Positions 44,062 to 53,473 of a stretch of DNA of 64,000 nucleotides are shown one piece after another. Within the stretch, counting starts at the first letter, position 1. Every line of letters begins with the position of its first letter. Source of the stretch: Calditrichota bacterium (GTDB lineage: Bacteria > Calditrichota > Calditrichia > Calditrichales > J004). The stretch covers positions 1 to 64,000 of the forward strand of contig JABFGF010000014.1 of NCBI GenBank assembly GCA_013112635.1, in the 5' to 3' direction. A program made the translations under genes and the position numbers. Under the pieces are notes generated by a model, which searched no databases, had not been told where the DNA came from, and saw only the letters and a list, made by a program, of their open reading frames with translations.

Positions 44062-45237
44062 ATGAAAAAAATCTTACTAATATTACTACTGTTATTTTCA
44101 GGCGTTTTTTCACAGGATTGGCATGATGATGATGAATATGTAAAAATTCCATTTAACCTTTCATTGTGGCCGGGAATTAGCACCGGTGATATGTGGGCCG
44201 AAGAAGCCGGATATAAAAAAATCTATAATACAGGATTTGCATTCAGTGTTATTGGTATGCGTGCTGCCAGGTTGCGTGGAGCTGATATATCTGGGATTTT
44301 TAGCATTTATTCTGAAGGGATTCAAGGCTTTCAGGCAAGCGGGATTTTCACACTTGTAAATGGTAATATCCGAGGCGCACAAGGAGCAGGTATATTTACG
44401 ATGATAAATGGTGATGTGAAAGGCGTGCAGGGTAACGGAATTTTTGGAATGCAAAATGGTAATTTTAAAGGGGTTCAGGGAAGTGGTATTTTCCAGATCC
44501 AAAATGGTGATTTTCTAGGCGTTCAGGCATCCGGTGTTTTCACAATCCAAAATGGTGATTTTAAAGGAGTTCAGGTAAGCGAAGTGTTTAATATAACAAA
44601 TGGGGATTTTCGCGGTGTGCAGGCAGGATCGGCATTAAATATTTTAAGCGGATCTTTTCGCGGGTTGCAAATTGGTACAGTAAATATTGCCCGCTATTTT
44701 GATTCAGGTTTACAAATTGGCATTGTTAACATTGCTCAGGAGCATGATGGAATTCCAGTTGGTTTATTTACTTATGTGAATGATGTCCCGTTGGGATATC
44801 ATGTGTGGTATGATGATATGCAATTTGTGAATGCCGGCTTAAGGTCTGGAAATGAAGACTGGTACAACCTTATTTCTGTAGGACGCAGGGTTGAAGGCGA
44901 TGTTCGCTACCACACAGTTGGTGCGGGGTTCGGCCGTAAAATTCACTTGGGTGATAATTGGGGGCTGGATGTAGGCATTTCTGCACATAAACTTTTGGAT
45001 GATAACTTTAAAGATAATGAATGGGATGATGGCGATTTAGGAGCAATGGCAAAGTTCAATCTTATGTTCCGCTATGGATTGGGTTATGAAGGAAGCCTTT
45101 TTGTCGGGCCGACAATAACTGCATGGTATTCAAAAATAGCTGTCGAAGACTTATCGCAAAACCCATGGGTAGATGAATTTGAAGATGATCACTATCTGCG
45201 TGTTTGGCCTGGATTTGTAGTTGGCCTGGAATTGTAA
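44062..45237 (+). CDS. Surface protein with eight 16-residue repeats (LA_2272-like)
   Basis: A 391-residue exported protein (signal peptide ending VFSQ). Residues 77-204 are eight uninterrupted 16-residue repeats of the type SGIFTIQNGDFKGVQA, followed by two degenerate units with GLQIGTVNIA and GLQIGIVNIA, which resemble the LA_2272 surface repeats known from Leptospira. The strict period and the alternation of hydrophobic triplets with NGD and GVQ turns suggest a regular beta-solenoid. The C-terminal 150 residues are beta-rich with aromatic strands ending LRVWPGFVVGLEL, consistent with an outer-membrane barrel. The ribosome site AAGGAG is 8 bp from the ATG. Function unknown. Confidence 0.8.
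   Translation: MKKILLILLLLFSGVFSQDWHDDDEYVKIPFNLSLWPGISTGDMWAEEAGYKKIYNTGFAFSVIGMRAARLRGADISGIFSIYSEGIQGFQASGIFTLVNGNIRGAQGAGIFTMINGDVKGVQGNGIFGMQNGNFKGVQGSGIFQIQNGDFLGVQASGVFTIQNGDFKGVQVSEVFNITNGDFRGVQAGSALNILSGSFRGLQIGTVNIARYFDSGLQIGIVNIAQEHDGIPVGLFTYVNDVPLGYHVWYDDMQFVNAGLRSGNEDWYNLISVGRRVEGDVRYHTVGAGFGRKIHLGDNWGLDVGISAHKLLDDNFKDNEWDDGDLGAMAKFNLMFRYGLGYEGSLFVGPTITAWYSKIAVEDLSQNPWVDEFEDDHYLRVWPGFVVGLEL
44290..44673 (+). repeat. Eight tandem 48-bp coding repeats
   Basis: Encodes residues 77-204 of the protein above; each unit is exactly 48 bp and all stay in frame. Bases differ between units mainly where residues differ or at silent positions, so the array looks old and under protein-level selection. 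Confidence 0.9.
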
Positions 45238-45285
45238 AAAGTTAAAGATGAGATTTGACTACTGAAATATAAGTACTTCTTTGGT

Positions 45286-45321
45286 TGGGAAATTGAGATA
45301 AAACGATATCTTAGTTTCCCA
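45286..45321. terminator. Terminator between the repeat protein and the MFS gene
   Basis: TGGGAAA / TTTCCCA arms extended by an inner AGATA / TATCT pairing, then a run of eight T residues on the plus strand. It lies just before the end of the convergent MFS gene. Confidence 0.8.
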
Positions 45322-45327
45322 TTTTTT

Positions 45328-46545
45328 TTATTTCAACTTATAAAAGGGAAGTGTTACCAGCATCATTCCACTAACAATAACAATGCCCGCACCAACACCA
45401 TAGATATCTGCAAAAAGGCCAATTGCTAAAACAAATAAAGCTGAAAAGCCAGAGCGTATTTGCGAAGTAACCGATAAAACACCTGCATGGATTCTTTCAT
45501 CACTATGATCAGTAATCACAACTATGCCGGCAGGTTTCCGGGCATTTTCTATTAGTAAAATTATGATAAACAAAAGTATTGCCCATACAGAAATATAAAA
45601 CTGCATTATCAAACCGCTTATCAAACCTAAAAATATTCCCACAACAAGGGTTTTGTTTAAATAACTGTGTGCTGATTTAAACTTATCTGCTATGACAGCT
45701 GTTTTTCTTGAAGCCACAGAATTACCAATAAAAATTAGAAAATAGATTGCGCCTAGCAAGATTGCTGTTTTTTCTTCATTGTTTAAAAACAACAGAAAGG
45801 GAAGTTGAATAACCAGGGTTTTTAAAAATGGCTGAATAAAATCTTTGATGCTTTTATAATATCCGGAATAAATAGAGCTGTTAATCAGGGCTTTTAGCAA
45901 ACTTGAATTTTTTAGCGATTGCAGGAATGAAGCGCTTATTTCTCTAAAATCCTTCATTACAGATCTTGATTCTGATGCGCTTTTATCCAGGTATTTAGGG
46001 TACGTCAATACATTTGCAAAATCCAATACGTAGGGGATTATTGAAAATAGAAAAATAGTATCTAAATTTTGATTGAAAAAATAAAGAATCCCTCCCGCGA
46101 GGCTGGAGAGAGCACTGCCAAATTGCGACCATGATCGGGTGTGGCCATAATATTTAATTTTATGAGCCTGTTGCCCCGTACGTTTTAAGTAGTCAACAAT
46201 CATTGCTTTATTTATTCCGGACCGGATTGCATCGCCCAGTGCATAAAAGAGCATTGCTAAAATAAACAATCCAAAATTGGAACTACCATAAAAAATTATA
46301 AAAGCTAAAATATAAACCATAAAAGATGATGCTAAAGTTTTGCGGCGGCCAAGAGTATCGGCAATAATCCCTGAAGGTATTTCAAACAGATTAATGGCAA
46401 TTTCGCGGGTGGCATAAAGCGTTCCGATTTGCAGGAAGGTTAAATCTTTGCTAAGAAAAAAGAGGATAAAAAAAGGCTCAAAGAAACGGAGGTTTTTAAG
46501 AAAACCATAAAGGCAGAACTTGTAATATTGTTTATCTTTGATCAT
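45328..46545 (-). CDS. MFS transporter
   Basis: A 405-residue major facilitator protein with about 12 transmembrane segments. The segment EIPSGIIADTLGRRKTLASS between helices 2 and 3 is the MFS signature loop (GxxaDrxGRrk). Nearest relatives of this form are drug- or metabolite-efflux permeases, but the substrate cannot be inferred. It overlaps the upstream radical SAM gene by 4 bp (46542-46545), so the two are translationally coupled. Confidence 0.9.
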   Translation of the reverse strand: MIKDKQYYKFCLYGFLKNLRFFEPFFILFFLSKDLTFLQIGTLYATREIAINLFEIPSGIIADTLGRRKTLASSFMVYILAFIIFYGSSNFGLFILAMLFYALGDAIRSGINKAMIVDYLKRTGQQAHKIKYYGHTRSWSQFGSALSSLAGGILYFFNQNLDTIFLFSIIPYVLDFANVLTYPKYLDKSASESRSVMKDFREISASFLQSLKNSSLLKALINSSIYSGYYKSIKDFIQPFLKTLVIQLPFLLFLNNEEKTAILLGAIYFLIFIGNSVASRKTAVIADKFKSAHSYLNKTLVVGIFLGLISGLIMQFYISVWAILLFIIILLIENARKPAGIVVITDHSDERIHAGVLSVTSQIRSGFSALFVLAIGLFADIYGVGAGIVIVSGMMLVTLPFYKLK

Positions 46546-47810
46546 CTGGATTCAAGTTTTATCTTGTTGAAAACATTGTCAAGCATATCTTTTTCAAACT
46601 CTTCATTTGTATTATAAACAAAACCCAAACTCTTTTCCCACAACTCTGCTTTTTCCATACAAAGATAAAAGAAAACTTTAGAATGCCATTTTTCAAATGC
46701 TTTGTACATGGCAGAAAATTTTTCAATTTTTATGTGATCCGGATACGTCATTTTACCATGCGGATCTGTAACCAATTCCATTTGGGTGATTTTGGTTGGG
46801 AAACCAAGTTTGCGAATTTTCTTTAAAACAGGTTTGATAAATGTAACCGATCCAAAGGAGATAAACAGTATTTCTTCATGTTTAAACATACTCATGACTT
46901 CTTTAGCAATCTGAGTATATTCTTTTTCCCAATCTTTATAGTAAACAATCGGGTGAAAATGGAATGAAACTTTTACACCTTTTTCAGCAACTGCTTTTGC
47001 TGCTTTTAAGCGGTTTTCCAGGTTGGCTGTAAAATGCTCCTCATTATCAATAATTGTTTGAGGGTTGAGCGACCAACTGCTAACAATATTTGCCGGAATT
47101 TCATTTTCAAGGAAATAAGTGATGTTGTCCGATTTTGTTTTAAACTCTAATAAAATATTTGGATTGTCAGAGGCAAACTTACACAAAGCATCCAGGTTGC
47201 CATTTTTATTGCCCCAGGCCAGAGAATCGGATGATTGACCTGTTCCGATATGATAGCGCCTATCTGGCTCAAGATTAATTTGAGATAATTTTTCAGCCAG
47301 ATTGTTATCAAAAACCGTTTCACTTTTGTAGAATGTCTGGATGGTGCAATAGCTGCAACCAAAAATGCAATTCTCAACGGCATCAATAGTTTTAAGATTA
47401 CAGCAAACTGTTTTTTCTGAAGCTACAGGGCACCAGCCAAATATATTTTTGTCAGATTCTTTTAATACAATTTTACCCTTTTCCCGTTTTTTAGGGCGCT
47501 CTAATCCTTGTCGCGGATAAATTTTTGCAGAAGCTTTTAATGAATTTGTATAATCATGTAAAAGGTTTAAAGCGTTCTTTTTATTTTGCCTATTTGCATC
47601 ATCCCGAACGTTTTCGGCCCACCATTCTGCGAGTGGTTTTTCACCCCACATGGAAAGATCACGAGCGGCCTCAGTTACCTGCCGGAATTCCTGAAAAGTA
47701 AGCCGATATCCTGTTGCGATTTTTCTGATAAAATCACGTGAGGGCTCATCCAGGGAATTAAACAAGGTTTGTGGAATAAATTTTTCAAGTTTTTTTTGGT
47801 AGTGATTCAT
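46542..47810 (-). CDS. Spore photoproduct lyase-like radical SAM protein
   Basis: A 422-residue radical SAM enzyme of the spore photoproduct lyase (SPL) family. The cluster motif is CIFGCSYC (Cys148, Cys152, Cys155: CX3CX2C), as in SPL, rather than the common CX3CXphiC spacing with other context. TIQTFYKSETV follows, then HIGTGQSSDSLAWG and LEFKTKSDNI, typical of SPL-family barrels. Extra cysteines (127, 136, 137) precede the motif. In Bacillus SPL reverses a thymine dimer of spores. There is no sign of sporulation here, so the substrate may be another lesion or nucleic acid. It overlaps an MFS transporter gene and lies 10 bp after a toxin gene. Confidence 0.85.
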   Translation of the reverse strand: MNHYQKKLEKFIPQTLFNSLDEPSRDFIRKIATGYRLTFQEFRQVTEAARDLSMWGEKPLAEWWAENVRDDANRQNKKNALNLLHDYTNSLKASAKIYPRQGLERPKKREKGKIVLKESDKNIFGWCPVASEKTVCCNLKTIDAVENCIFGCSYCTIQTFYKSETVFDNNLAEKLSQINLEPDRRYHIGTGQSSDSLAWGNKNGNLDALCKFASDNPNILLEFKTKSDNITYFLENEIPANIVSSWSLNPQTIIDNEEHFTANLENRLKAAKAVAEKGVKVSFHFHPIVYYKDWEKEYTQIAKEVMSMFKHEEILFISFGSVTFIKPVLKKIRKLGFPTKITQMELVTDPHGKMTYPDHIKIEKFSAMYKAFEKWHSKVFFYLCMEKAELWEKSLGFVYNTNEEFEKDMLDNVFNKIKLESR

Positions 47811-47819
47811 TGTTTGTGT

Positions 47820-48221
47820 TTATTCCATCCAAAATGTTTGTACATCATATTTTTGAATCTGCTTATCTTTTGTCACCAAAAGGGTTTTGTGGAGTTTTGC
47901 CTGGGCAATTAGCAAACGGTCAAAAGGGTCTTTATGAAAATCCGGTAAAGTAGTTGAAGTAATCATTTCGGAAACATCTATATTAATTAACCGAAGGTTG
48001 GTATTGTTAAACAATTCGTTTTTCCAGTTTTGGACATCCCCAATTTTGATCCGCTTTTTTTTTACAAGTAACGCGATTTCCCAAAATGATATTGCAGAAA
48101 CTGCAACATTCCCCTTTTGCTGCTGATTGTCAAAGTGTTTAATAAAATTTCCAGATACTTCTGATTGATTTACCCAGAATAATAAAGCATGCGTATCGAG
48201 TAAGTAGCTATTCTGCTTCAT
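47820..48221 (-). CDS. PIN-domain toxin (VapC-like)
   Basis: A 133-residue PIN ribonuclease with the acidic residues in YLLDTHALLFWVNQ, SFWEIALLVKKKRI, and HKDPFDRLLIAQA, plus LVTKDKQI. The start at 48221 overlaps the antitoxin stop (ATGA), so the two are coupled. The upstream ATG at 48236 lies inside the antitoxin and gives an untypical extension. It closely resembles in plan the toxin at 18601 (DTHxxxW...DPFDRxxxA). Confidence 0.9.
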   Translation of the reverse strand: MKQNSYLLDTHALLFWVNQSEVSGNFIKHFDNQQQKGNVAVSAISFWEIALLVKKKRIKIGDVQNWKNELFNNTNLRLINIDVSEMITSTTLPDFHKDPFDRLLIAQAKLHKTLLVTKDKQIQKYDVQTFWME

Positions 48222-48445
48222 AAATAATCTTCCCAAATATCTTCAATAGGTTCAATTAGTTTTTCAGCTGAAACAAGTATTTCTGGTTTTGAACTCATTC
48301 GCTCACGCCAATTTGTTTGTTTGGAAGGTACCAAACGTGCAACTTCCTTTTTGTTACGTTCAAGGATTATGGTTTCTCCTGCTTCAATTTTTTCCAGGTA
48401 AGTAAACATATTGTTGCGGAAGTTTGTGACACTAATAGTAATCAT
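48218..48445 (-). CDS. Phd/YefM-type antitoxin
   Basis: A 75-residue antitoxin: ITISVTNFRNNMFTYLEKIEAGETIILERNKKEVARL is a typical Phd/YefM DNA-binding fold; the C-terminus (IEPIEDIWEDYL) is acidic with aromatic residues for toxin contact. The start at 48445 has AAGGAG 6 bp upstream and places GTACATGT operator copies just before it. The longer frame from 48517 would run through the operator. Confidence 0.88.
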   Translation of the reverse strand: MITISVTNFRNNMFTYLEKIEAGETIILERNKKEVARLVPSKQTNWRERMSSKPEILVSAEKLIEPIEDIWEDYL

Positions 48446-48456
48446 TTTAGCTCCTT

Positions 48457-48486
48457 GTACATGTACGTAAAATAAGAAACATGTAC
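48457..48486. promoter_or_regulatory. Paired GTACATGT operator of the second toxin-antitoxin pair
   Basis: The 10-bp palindrome GTACATGTAC (48457-48466) and GTACATGT on the minus strand (48479-48486) lie about two DNA turns apart, upstream of the antitoxin. The same octamer at the same spacing precedes the toxin-antitoxin pair at 18 kb. Confidence 0.7.
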
Positions 48487-48646
48487 ACAAAATACAAAAA
48501 AGGGGATAGTTATCCAAGTAATTTTTTAGATAAATACTGCCTGTAAGATTGAATCATAATAGTGGAACTTTTATCTTAGGTTTTCTATTTAGGTATCCTC
48601 ACTCTAAAATTATTAACGAAATCTCTTATTAAATACAGGAAACACT

Positions 48647-50179
48647 ATGTCAAAGAAAACTAAAAACAAGAAACCGCTTGTTGACCGGTTTCTGACAGTT
48701 ATTGAAAAAGGCGGGAATGCTCTTCCTCATCCAGCCACACTCTTTTTAATTTTCGCTCTGGGAGTTGTCGTTTTATCAGGCATAGCCGCCATGTTCGATC
48801 TGGAGGTTATTCATCCGGGCACAAAAAAAATAGTTACACCTTTTAGCCTTTTATCGGTAGAAGGCATGCACATGATTTTTAGTGAAATGGTTACTAACTT
48901 TACGGGCTTTGCTCCCTTAGGCACCGTGCTCGTGGCTATGCTGGGTATCGGAATTGCAGAAAGCAGCGGACTTATTGGAACTGCATTGCGTCTTTTGGTT
49001 ATTTCGGCTCCAAAAAATCTTTTAACTTTTGTGATTGTGTTTGCAGGTATTTTGTCAAACACGGCCAGCGAAGTTGGATATGTGTTACTTGTTCCTTTGG
49101 GTGCAATAATATTTCTGGCTATGGGTCGTCACCCGATCGCAGGTATGGCAGCAGCTTTTGCGGGCGTTTCCGGTGGTTATAGCGCAAACCTTTTGCTTGG
49201 TACAATCGATCCACTTTTAGCAGGCCTTTCACAAGAAGCAGCTCATATCATTGATCCTGAATACCTAGTTAATCCGGCAGCAAATTTGTATTTCATGTTT
49301 GTTTCAACATTTTTTATTGCCGTGGTTGGTACATGGGTAACTGAAAAAATTGTTGTGCCACGATTAGGAAAATACACAGGTGATGAAGAACCGGAAGAAA
49401 TAAGAAAGCTGACTAAGGCAGAGGAGAAAGGTTTAGCATACGCAACCGTCGCACTTGTTCTTTGCTCATTATTTTTGGCAATAGGCATAATTCCTGATGG
49501 TGGCTATTTGCGTGATCCTATTACAGACAGCTGGTTAAAATCTCCTTTTATGGATGGGATTGTAGCGTTCATTTTTCTTATTTCTGCCATTTGTGGTATT
49601 GCATATGGTTGGGGTGCCAAAACCTATAAAAATGATACAGAAGTTATGAATGGTATGGGCAAGGCTATGGAAACTCTGGGCATTTATATTGTACTTGTTT
49701 TCTTTGCAGCCCAGTTTGTGGCCTATTTTAAATGGACAAATCTTGGATTGATTATCGCCATTAAGGGGGCCGAATTTTTGCAAGCTCTGGATCTTGGGGC
49801 AATACCTTTGATGCTGGCATTTATTGCACTCTCTTCCATTATAAATATGTTTATGGGTAGCGCTTCTGCAAAGTGGGCCATTATGGCGCCGGTATTTATC
49901 CCAATGTTTATGCTCCTTGGTTACAGCCCGGAATTGGTTCAGGTTGCATACAGGATTGGTGATAGCGTTTCTAATATCATTTCACCAATGATGTCATACT
50001 TTGCTTTGATTGTTGCTTTTATGGCCCGTTATGATAAAAATGCTGGTATAGGAACGGTCATATCAACCATGCTGCCTTACACATTTTTCTTCTTTATTGT
50101 ATGGTCGATATTATTGATCATCTGGTTAATTTTTGGATTTCAGCTTGGTCCGGATGCTGGTTTATATTTAACACCTTAA
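48647..50179 (+). CDS. AbgT-family transporter
   Basis: A 510-residue inner-membrane protein of the AbgT family with about 11-13 transmembrane segments and two re-entrant hairpins. Family blocks are visible: [10 protein letters not shown]-like start ([14 protein letters not shown]), [70 protein letters not shown], and [29 protein letters not shown]. Members take up p-aminobenzoyl-glutamate or export sulfonamides. It stands alone before the response regulator. Confidence 0.95.
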   Translation: MSKKTKNKKPLVDRFLTVIEKGGNALPHPATLFLIFALGVVVLSGIAAMFDLEVIHPGTKKIVTPFSLLSVEGMHMIFSEMVTNFTGFAPLGTVLVAMLGIGIAESSGLIGTALRLLVISAPKNLLTFVIVFAGILSNTASEVGYVLLVPLGAIIFLAMGRHPIAGMAAAFAGVSGGYSANLLLGTIDPLLAGLSQEAAHIIDPEYLVNPAANLYFMFVSTFFIAVVGTWVTEKIVVPRLGKYTGDEEPEEIRKLTKAEEKGLAYATVALVLCSLFLAIGIIPDGGYLRDPITDSWLKSPFMDGIVAFIFLISAICGIAYGWGAKTYKNDTEVMNGMGKAMETLGIYIVLVFFAAQFVAYFKWTNLGLIIAIKGAEFLQALDLGAIPLMLAFIALSSIINMFMGSASAKWAIMAPVFIPMFMLLGYSPELVQVAYRIGDSVSNIISPMMSYFALIVAFMARYDKNAGIGTVISTMLPYTFFFFIVWSILLIIWLIFGFQLGPDAGLYLTP

Positions 50180-50222
50180 GGTCATCCCATTTATGAGATA
50201 ATTATAAATTCATGGGGCTATA

Positions 50223-50645
50223 ATGAAAATACTGATCATAGAAGATGTCGTAATTAATATAAGACTATTGGAAAAAATACTTAATGATTATGGTTCGTGT
50301 GATTCGGTAAGATCTGGTAAAGATGGGTTACAATTATTCAAGGCAGCTCAAAAAAAAAACAAACCATACGATTTGATTTGTCTAGATATTTTTATGCCTG
50401 GGATTTCCGGATTTGAAGTTTTGCAGCAAATTCGACAGATCGATAAAGGATTAAAAAAAGTTAAAATAATAATGACAACCTCTTCGGATGAGGAGGAAGA
50501 CGTTATTAAAGCTATACGTTATGGATGTGACAGCTACATGTTAAAACCATATAATAAGAAAGATATAGAGGAAAAATTAATACAATTTGGGCTTTTTAAG
50601 CCTGATGTGGTTGACAAGGATAGTAAAGAAAAAGAAGGTGAGTAG
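50223..50645 (+). CDS. Single-domain response regulator
   Basis: A 140-residue receiver domain (CheY-like) without output domain. Acidic pocket Glu7-Asp8, phosphoacceptor Asp55 (LICLDIFMPGISG), the switch Thr85/86 (IMTTSS) and Lys108 (LKPY) are all present. The tail (KPDVVDKDSKEKEGE) is charged. No histidine kinase is encoded nearby, so the partner is elsewhere. Confidence 0.93.
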   Translation: MKILIIEDVVINIRLLEKILNDYGSCDSVRSGKDGLQLFKAAQKKNKPYDLICLDIFMPGISGFEVLQQIRQIDKGLKKVKIIMTTSSDEEEDVIKAIRYGCDSYMLKPYNKKDIEEKLIQFGLFKPDVVDKDSKEKEGE

Positions 50646-50707
50646 AACTCAATCCATTGGCTGGATTTTATTAATTAAGTCAGGCAAACACGTAAACGAA
50701 TATTAAA

Positions 50708-52138
50708 ATGTTAAATAATGACGATTTTAGAAAGCATGCACATCAGGTAGTTGATTGGATTGCAGACTATCTGCAGGATGTCGAGAAATACCCTGTAAAA
50801 TCTCCTGCTAAACCAAAAGAAATTTATAATCAGCTGCCTGATTTGGCTCCTGAAAATGGTGAGCCTTTTGATGTGATCATGAAAGATTTTCAAAATATTA
50901 TTGTGCCCGGAATTACACATTGGCAAAGCCCAAATTTTTTCGCATACTTTCCGGCAAATTCCAGTTATCCCTCGGTTTTAGCAGAGATGATAACCGCTGC
51001 TTTGGGCACCCAGGCCATGATTTGGGAGACGTCTCCTTCTGCTGCAGAGTTGGAAGAACGGGTAATGAATTGGCTAAAAGAGATGATTGGCATTCCTCAG
51101 AATTTTGACGGAGTCATTCAAGATACTGCATCAACAGCTACATTGGCTTCGATACTTACTGCACGGGAAAAAATATCGAATTATAAAATTAACTCACATG
51201 GCCTTAATGCATGTGGAGATTTTCGGGTTTATTGTTCTACGGAAACACATTCTTCCATTGAAAAGGCTGTGAAAATTGCAGGCATTGGAAAACAAAACCT
51301 TGTCAAAATTGAAGTAGATGACAAGCTGAGTTTAAAGCCAGACATTTTATCTGCAGCTATTGAAAAGGATATTGCAGAGGGGAAAAAACCACTTTGTGTT
51401 ATCGCTTCAATCGGGACAACAAGCACAACATCAATTGACCCAATAAAAAGCATTGCCGAAATATGCAAAAAACATGAGCTTTGGCTGCATGTGGATGCTG
51501 CTTTTGCAGGCAGCGCTTTGGTCCTCCCTGAGTTTCGTTGGATGATTGAAGGAATTGAAATGGCTGACAGTTTTGTGTTTAATCCGCACAAATGGATGTT
51601 TACCAACTTTGATTGTTCCGCTTATTTTGTAAAAGACAAAGAATCCCTGATACGAACTTTTGAGATTTTGCCAGAATATCTTAAGACGAGAACAAGGGGT
51701 AAAGTAAATGATTATCGCGATTGGGGCGTACCACTTGGCAGGCGCTTTAGAGCGTTGAAGTTGTGGTTTGTCATTAGAAATTTTGGTGTAAAAGGCATTC
51801 AGGAAAAAATTCGTTTACATATTTCCCTGGCAAAAAAATACTCTGAAAAAATTAATAATCATGCTGAATTTGAGGTACTTGCACCAGTCACGTTAAATAC
51901 AATTTGCTTTCGCTATAAGCCTGATAATATAAACGATGAAGATACCCTAAACGACTTAAATGAAAAATTACTTCACAAATTAAATGACTCAGGTAAACTG
52001 TATCTGACACATACCAAAGTAAAAGATAATTATTCTCTTCGTTTATCCATCGGCCAGACAAATGTTGAGCAAAAACATGTTGAACAAGCCTGGCAATTAA
52101 TCCAAAATACAAGCTTGGAATTGTTGCATTCCCGGTAA
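50708..52138 (+). CDS. Aromatic L-amino acid decarboxylase-type (group II) PLP enzyme
   Basis: A 476-residue PLP enzyme of the group II decarboxylase family. The lysine that binds PLP is Lys295 in FVFNPHKWMFTN; His181 (CSTETHSS) stacks on the ring; Asp263 in WLHVDAAFAGSA binds the pyridine nitrogen. The N-terminal KHAHQVVDWIADYL helix and GITHWQSPNFFAYFPANSS block match plant and animal aromatic amino acid decarboxylases. The product would be tryptamine, tyramine, phenethylamine or similar. The MFS transporter that follows within 30 bp may export or exchange the amine. Confidence 0.92.
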   Translation: MLNNDDFRKHAHQVVDWIADYLQDVEKYPVKSPAKPKEIYNQLPDLAPENGEPFDVIMKDFQNIIVPGITHWQSPNFFAYFPANSSYPSVLAEMITAALGTQAMIWETSPSAAELEERVMNWLKEMIGIPQNFDGVIQDTASTATLASILTAREKISNYKINSHGLNACGDFRVYCSTETHSSIEKAVKIAGIGKQNLVKIEVDDKLSLKPDILSAAIEKDIAEGKKPLCVIASIGTTSTTSIDPIKSIAEICKKHELWLHVDAAFAGSALVLPEFRWMIEGIEMADSFVFNPHKWMFTNFDCSAYFVKDKESLIRTFEILPEYLKTRTRGKVNDYRDWGVPLGRRFRALKLWFVIRNFGVKGIQEKIRLHISLAKKYSEKINNHAEFEVLAPVTLNTICFRYKPDNINDEDTLNDLNEKLLHKLNDSGKLYLTHTKVKDNYSLRLSIGQTNVEQKHVEQAWQLIQNTSLELLHSR

Positions 52139-52168
52139 TAACAATTTTTTGTAAATATTTTTTTTCGA

Positions 52169-53401
52169 TTGGACAATCATCTGAGTAAAGTATATAAACC
52201 CCAAAATAATCTTTCCTGGATTTTATTCATTGTAGTTTTAGCACAATTCTGTGGAACATCTTTATGGTTTGCCGGCAATGGAGTGATGAATGATTTGCTT
52301 TCTACTTTTCATCTTGAAAAAAGCGCTTTGGGTCATTTAACTTCAGCCGTTCAGTTTGGATTCATTTCAGGTTCTTTTCTTTTCGCTTTGCTTACAATCG
52401 CAGATCGTTTTTCTCCATCCCGCGTTTTTTTTATGAGTGCATTGTCTGGAGCAATTTTTAATCTTGGTACAATTTGGTCTGGCAACACCTTATTCAGTTT
52501 AATTATTTTCAGGTTTTTGGTTGGTTTCTCATTGGCAGGAATATATCCGGTTGGAATGAAAATCATCGCTGATTACTACAAAGAAGGTTTGGGAAAATCT
52601 TTAAGTTTTTTAGTCGGTGCAGTTGTTTTAGGAACAGCCTTTCCACATTTGCTTAAAGATTTTACAGGAAGCAGCGGTTTCCCATGGCGATCCGTTCTCT
52701 TTTTTACATCCTCTCTTGCATTTGTAGGAGGACTGCTGATACTGTTTTTTGTACCCGACGGCCCGTACCGAAAACAAAGTAATAAGCTGGATTTAAGCGC
52801 ATTGTTCACTGTTTTCAGAAATCGTAACTTTCGTGCGGCCGCGTTTGGATATTTTGGGCATATGTGGGAGCTTTACAGTTTTTGGGCTTTTCTCCCGGTA
52901 ATTTTAGGCACCTATTCTTCAATATATCCTCAGGCAGATTTGAATATATCAACCCTTTCTTTTTTGGTAATAGGCTCAGGTGGATTGGCTTGTTTTGCCG
53001 GTGGTTTTGCATCTCAAAAAATTGGTGTAAAGAAAACCGCGTCTTTGGCTATATTTTTCTCAGGACTTTGTTGCCTTGTTTCACCAGCAATCTTTTTTAT
53101 AGGTTCTCCCATAATTCTGATTGGATTTCTAGTTTTTTGGGGATGGGTGGTCGTGGCAGACTCGCCACTTTTTTCAACGCTTGTGGCAGGTAATGTGGAA
53201 GCAGAAACAAAAGGGACTGCTTTAACAATTGTTAACAGCATAGGTTTTGCCATTACAATTGTTAGTATTCAGCTGATAAATTTTATGCAGGATATATTTG
53301 ATCCAAAATATATTTATTTAGTTTTGGCAATTGGTCCAATCTTTGGATTAATATCTTTGAATACTAATAATAATATTCCAGCCAATGAAAACGCAGCATA
53401 A
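52169..53401 (+). CDS. MFS transporter next to the decarboxylase
   Basis: A 410-residue major facilitator protein with about 12 transmembrane segments: ILFIVVLAQFCGTSLWFAGN (helix 1), FRFLVGFSLAGIYPVGMKIIADYY with the usual acidic/basic signature after helix 4-5. No good ATG lies near the start: the TTG at 52169 fits the first helix, and the next ATG is inside helix 1. It starts 30 bp after the amino acid decarboxylase gene and is probably co-transcribed; transport of the amine or its precursor is an inference. Confidence 0.85.
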   Translation: MDNHLSKVYKPQNNLSWILFIVVLAQFCGTSLWFAGNGVMNDLLSTFHLEKSALGHLTSAVQFGFISGSFLFALLTIADRFSPSRVFFMSALSGAIFNLGTIWSGNTLFSLIIFRFLVGFSLAGIYPVGMKIIADYYKEGLGKSLSFLVGAVVLGTAFPHLLKDFTGSSGFPWRSVLFFTSSLAFVGGLLILFFVPDGPYRKQSNKLDLSALFTVFRNRNFRAAAFGYFGHMWELYSFWAFLPVILGTYSSIYPQADLNISTLSFLVIGSGGLACFAGGFASQKIGVKKTASLAIFFSGLCCLVSPAIFFIGSPIILIGFLVFWGWVVVADSPLFSTLVAGNVEAETKGTALTIVNSIGFAITIVSIQLINFMQDIFDPKYIYLVLAIGPIFGLISLNTNNNIPANENAA

Positions 53402-53473
53402 AATTTGATTGATTAAATCCGAAGTTTGTTTTAATGTTAGCCCATATTTTGGTAAAAAATTACAAAGAAAAGA

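Noticed and set aside
44290-44673. Possible CRISPR or satellite array
   Set aside because: The 48-bp units have no unique spacers and are an in-frame protein repeat.
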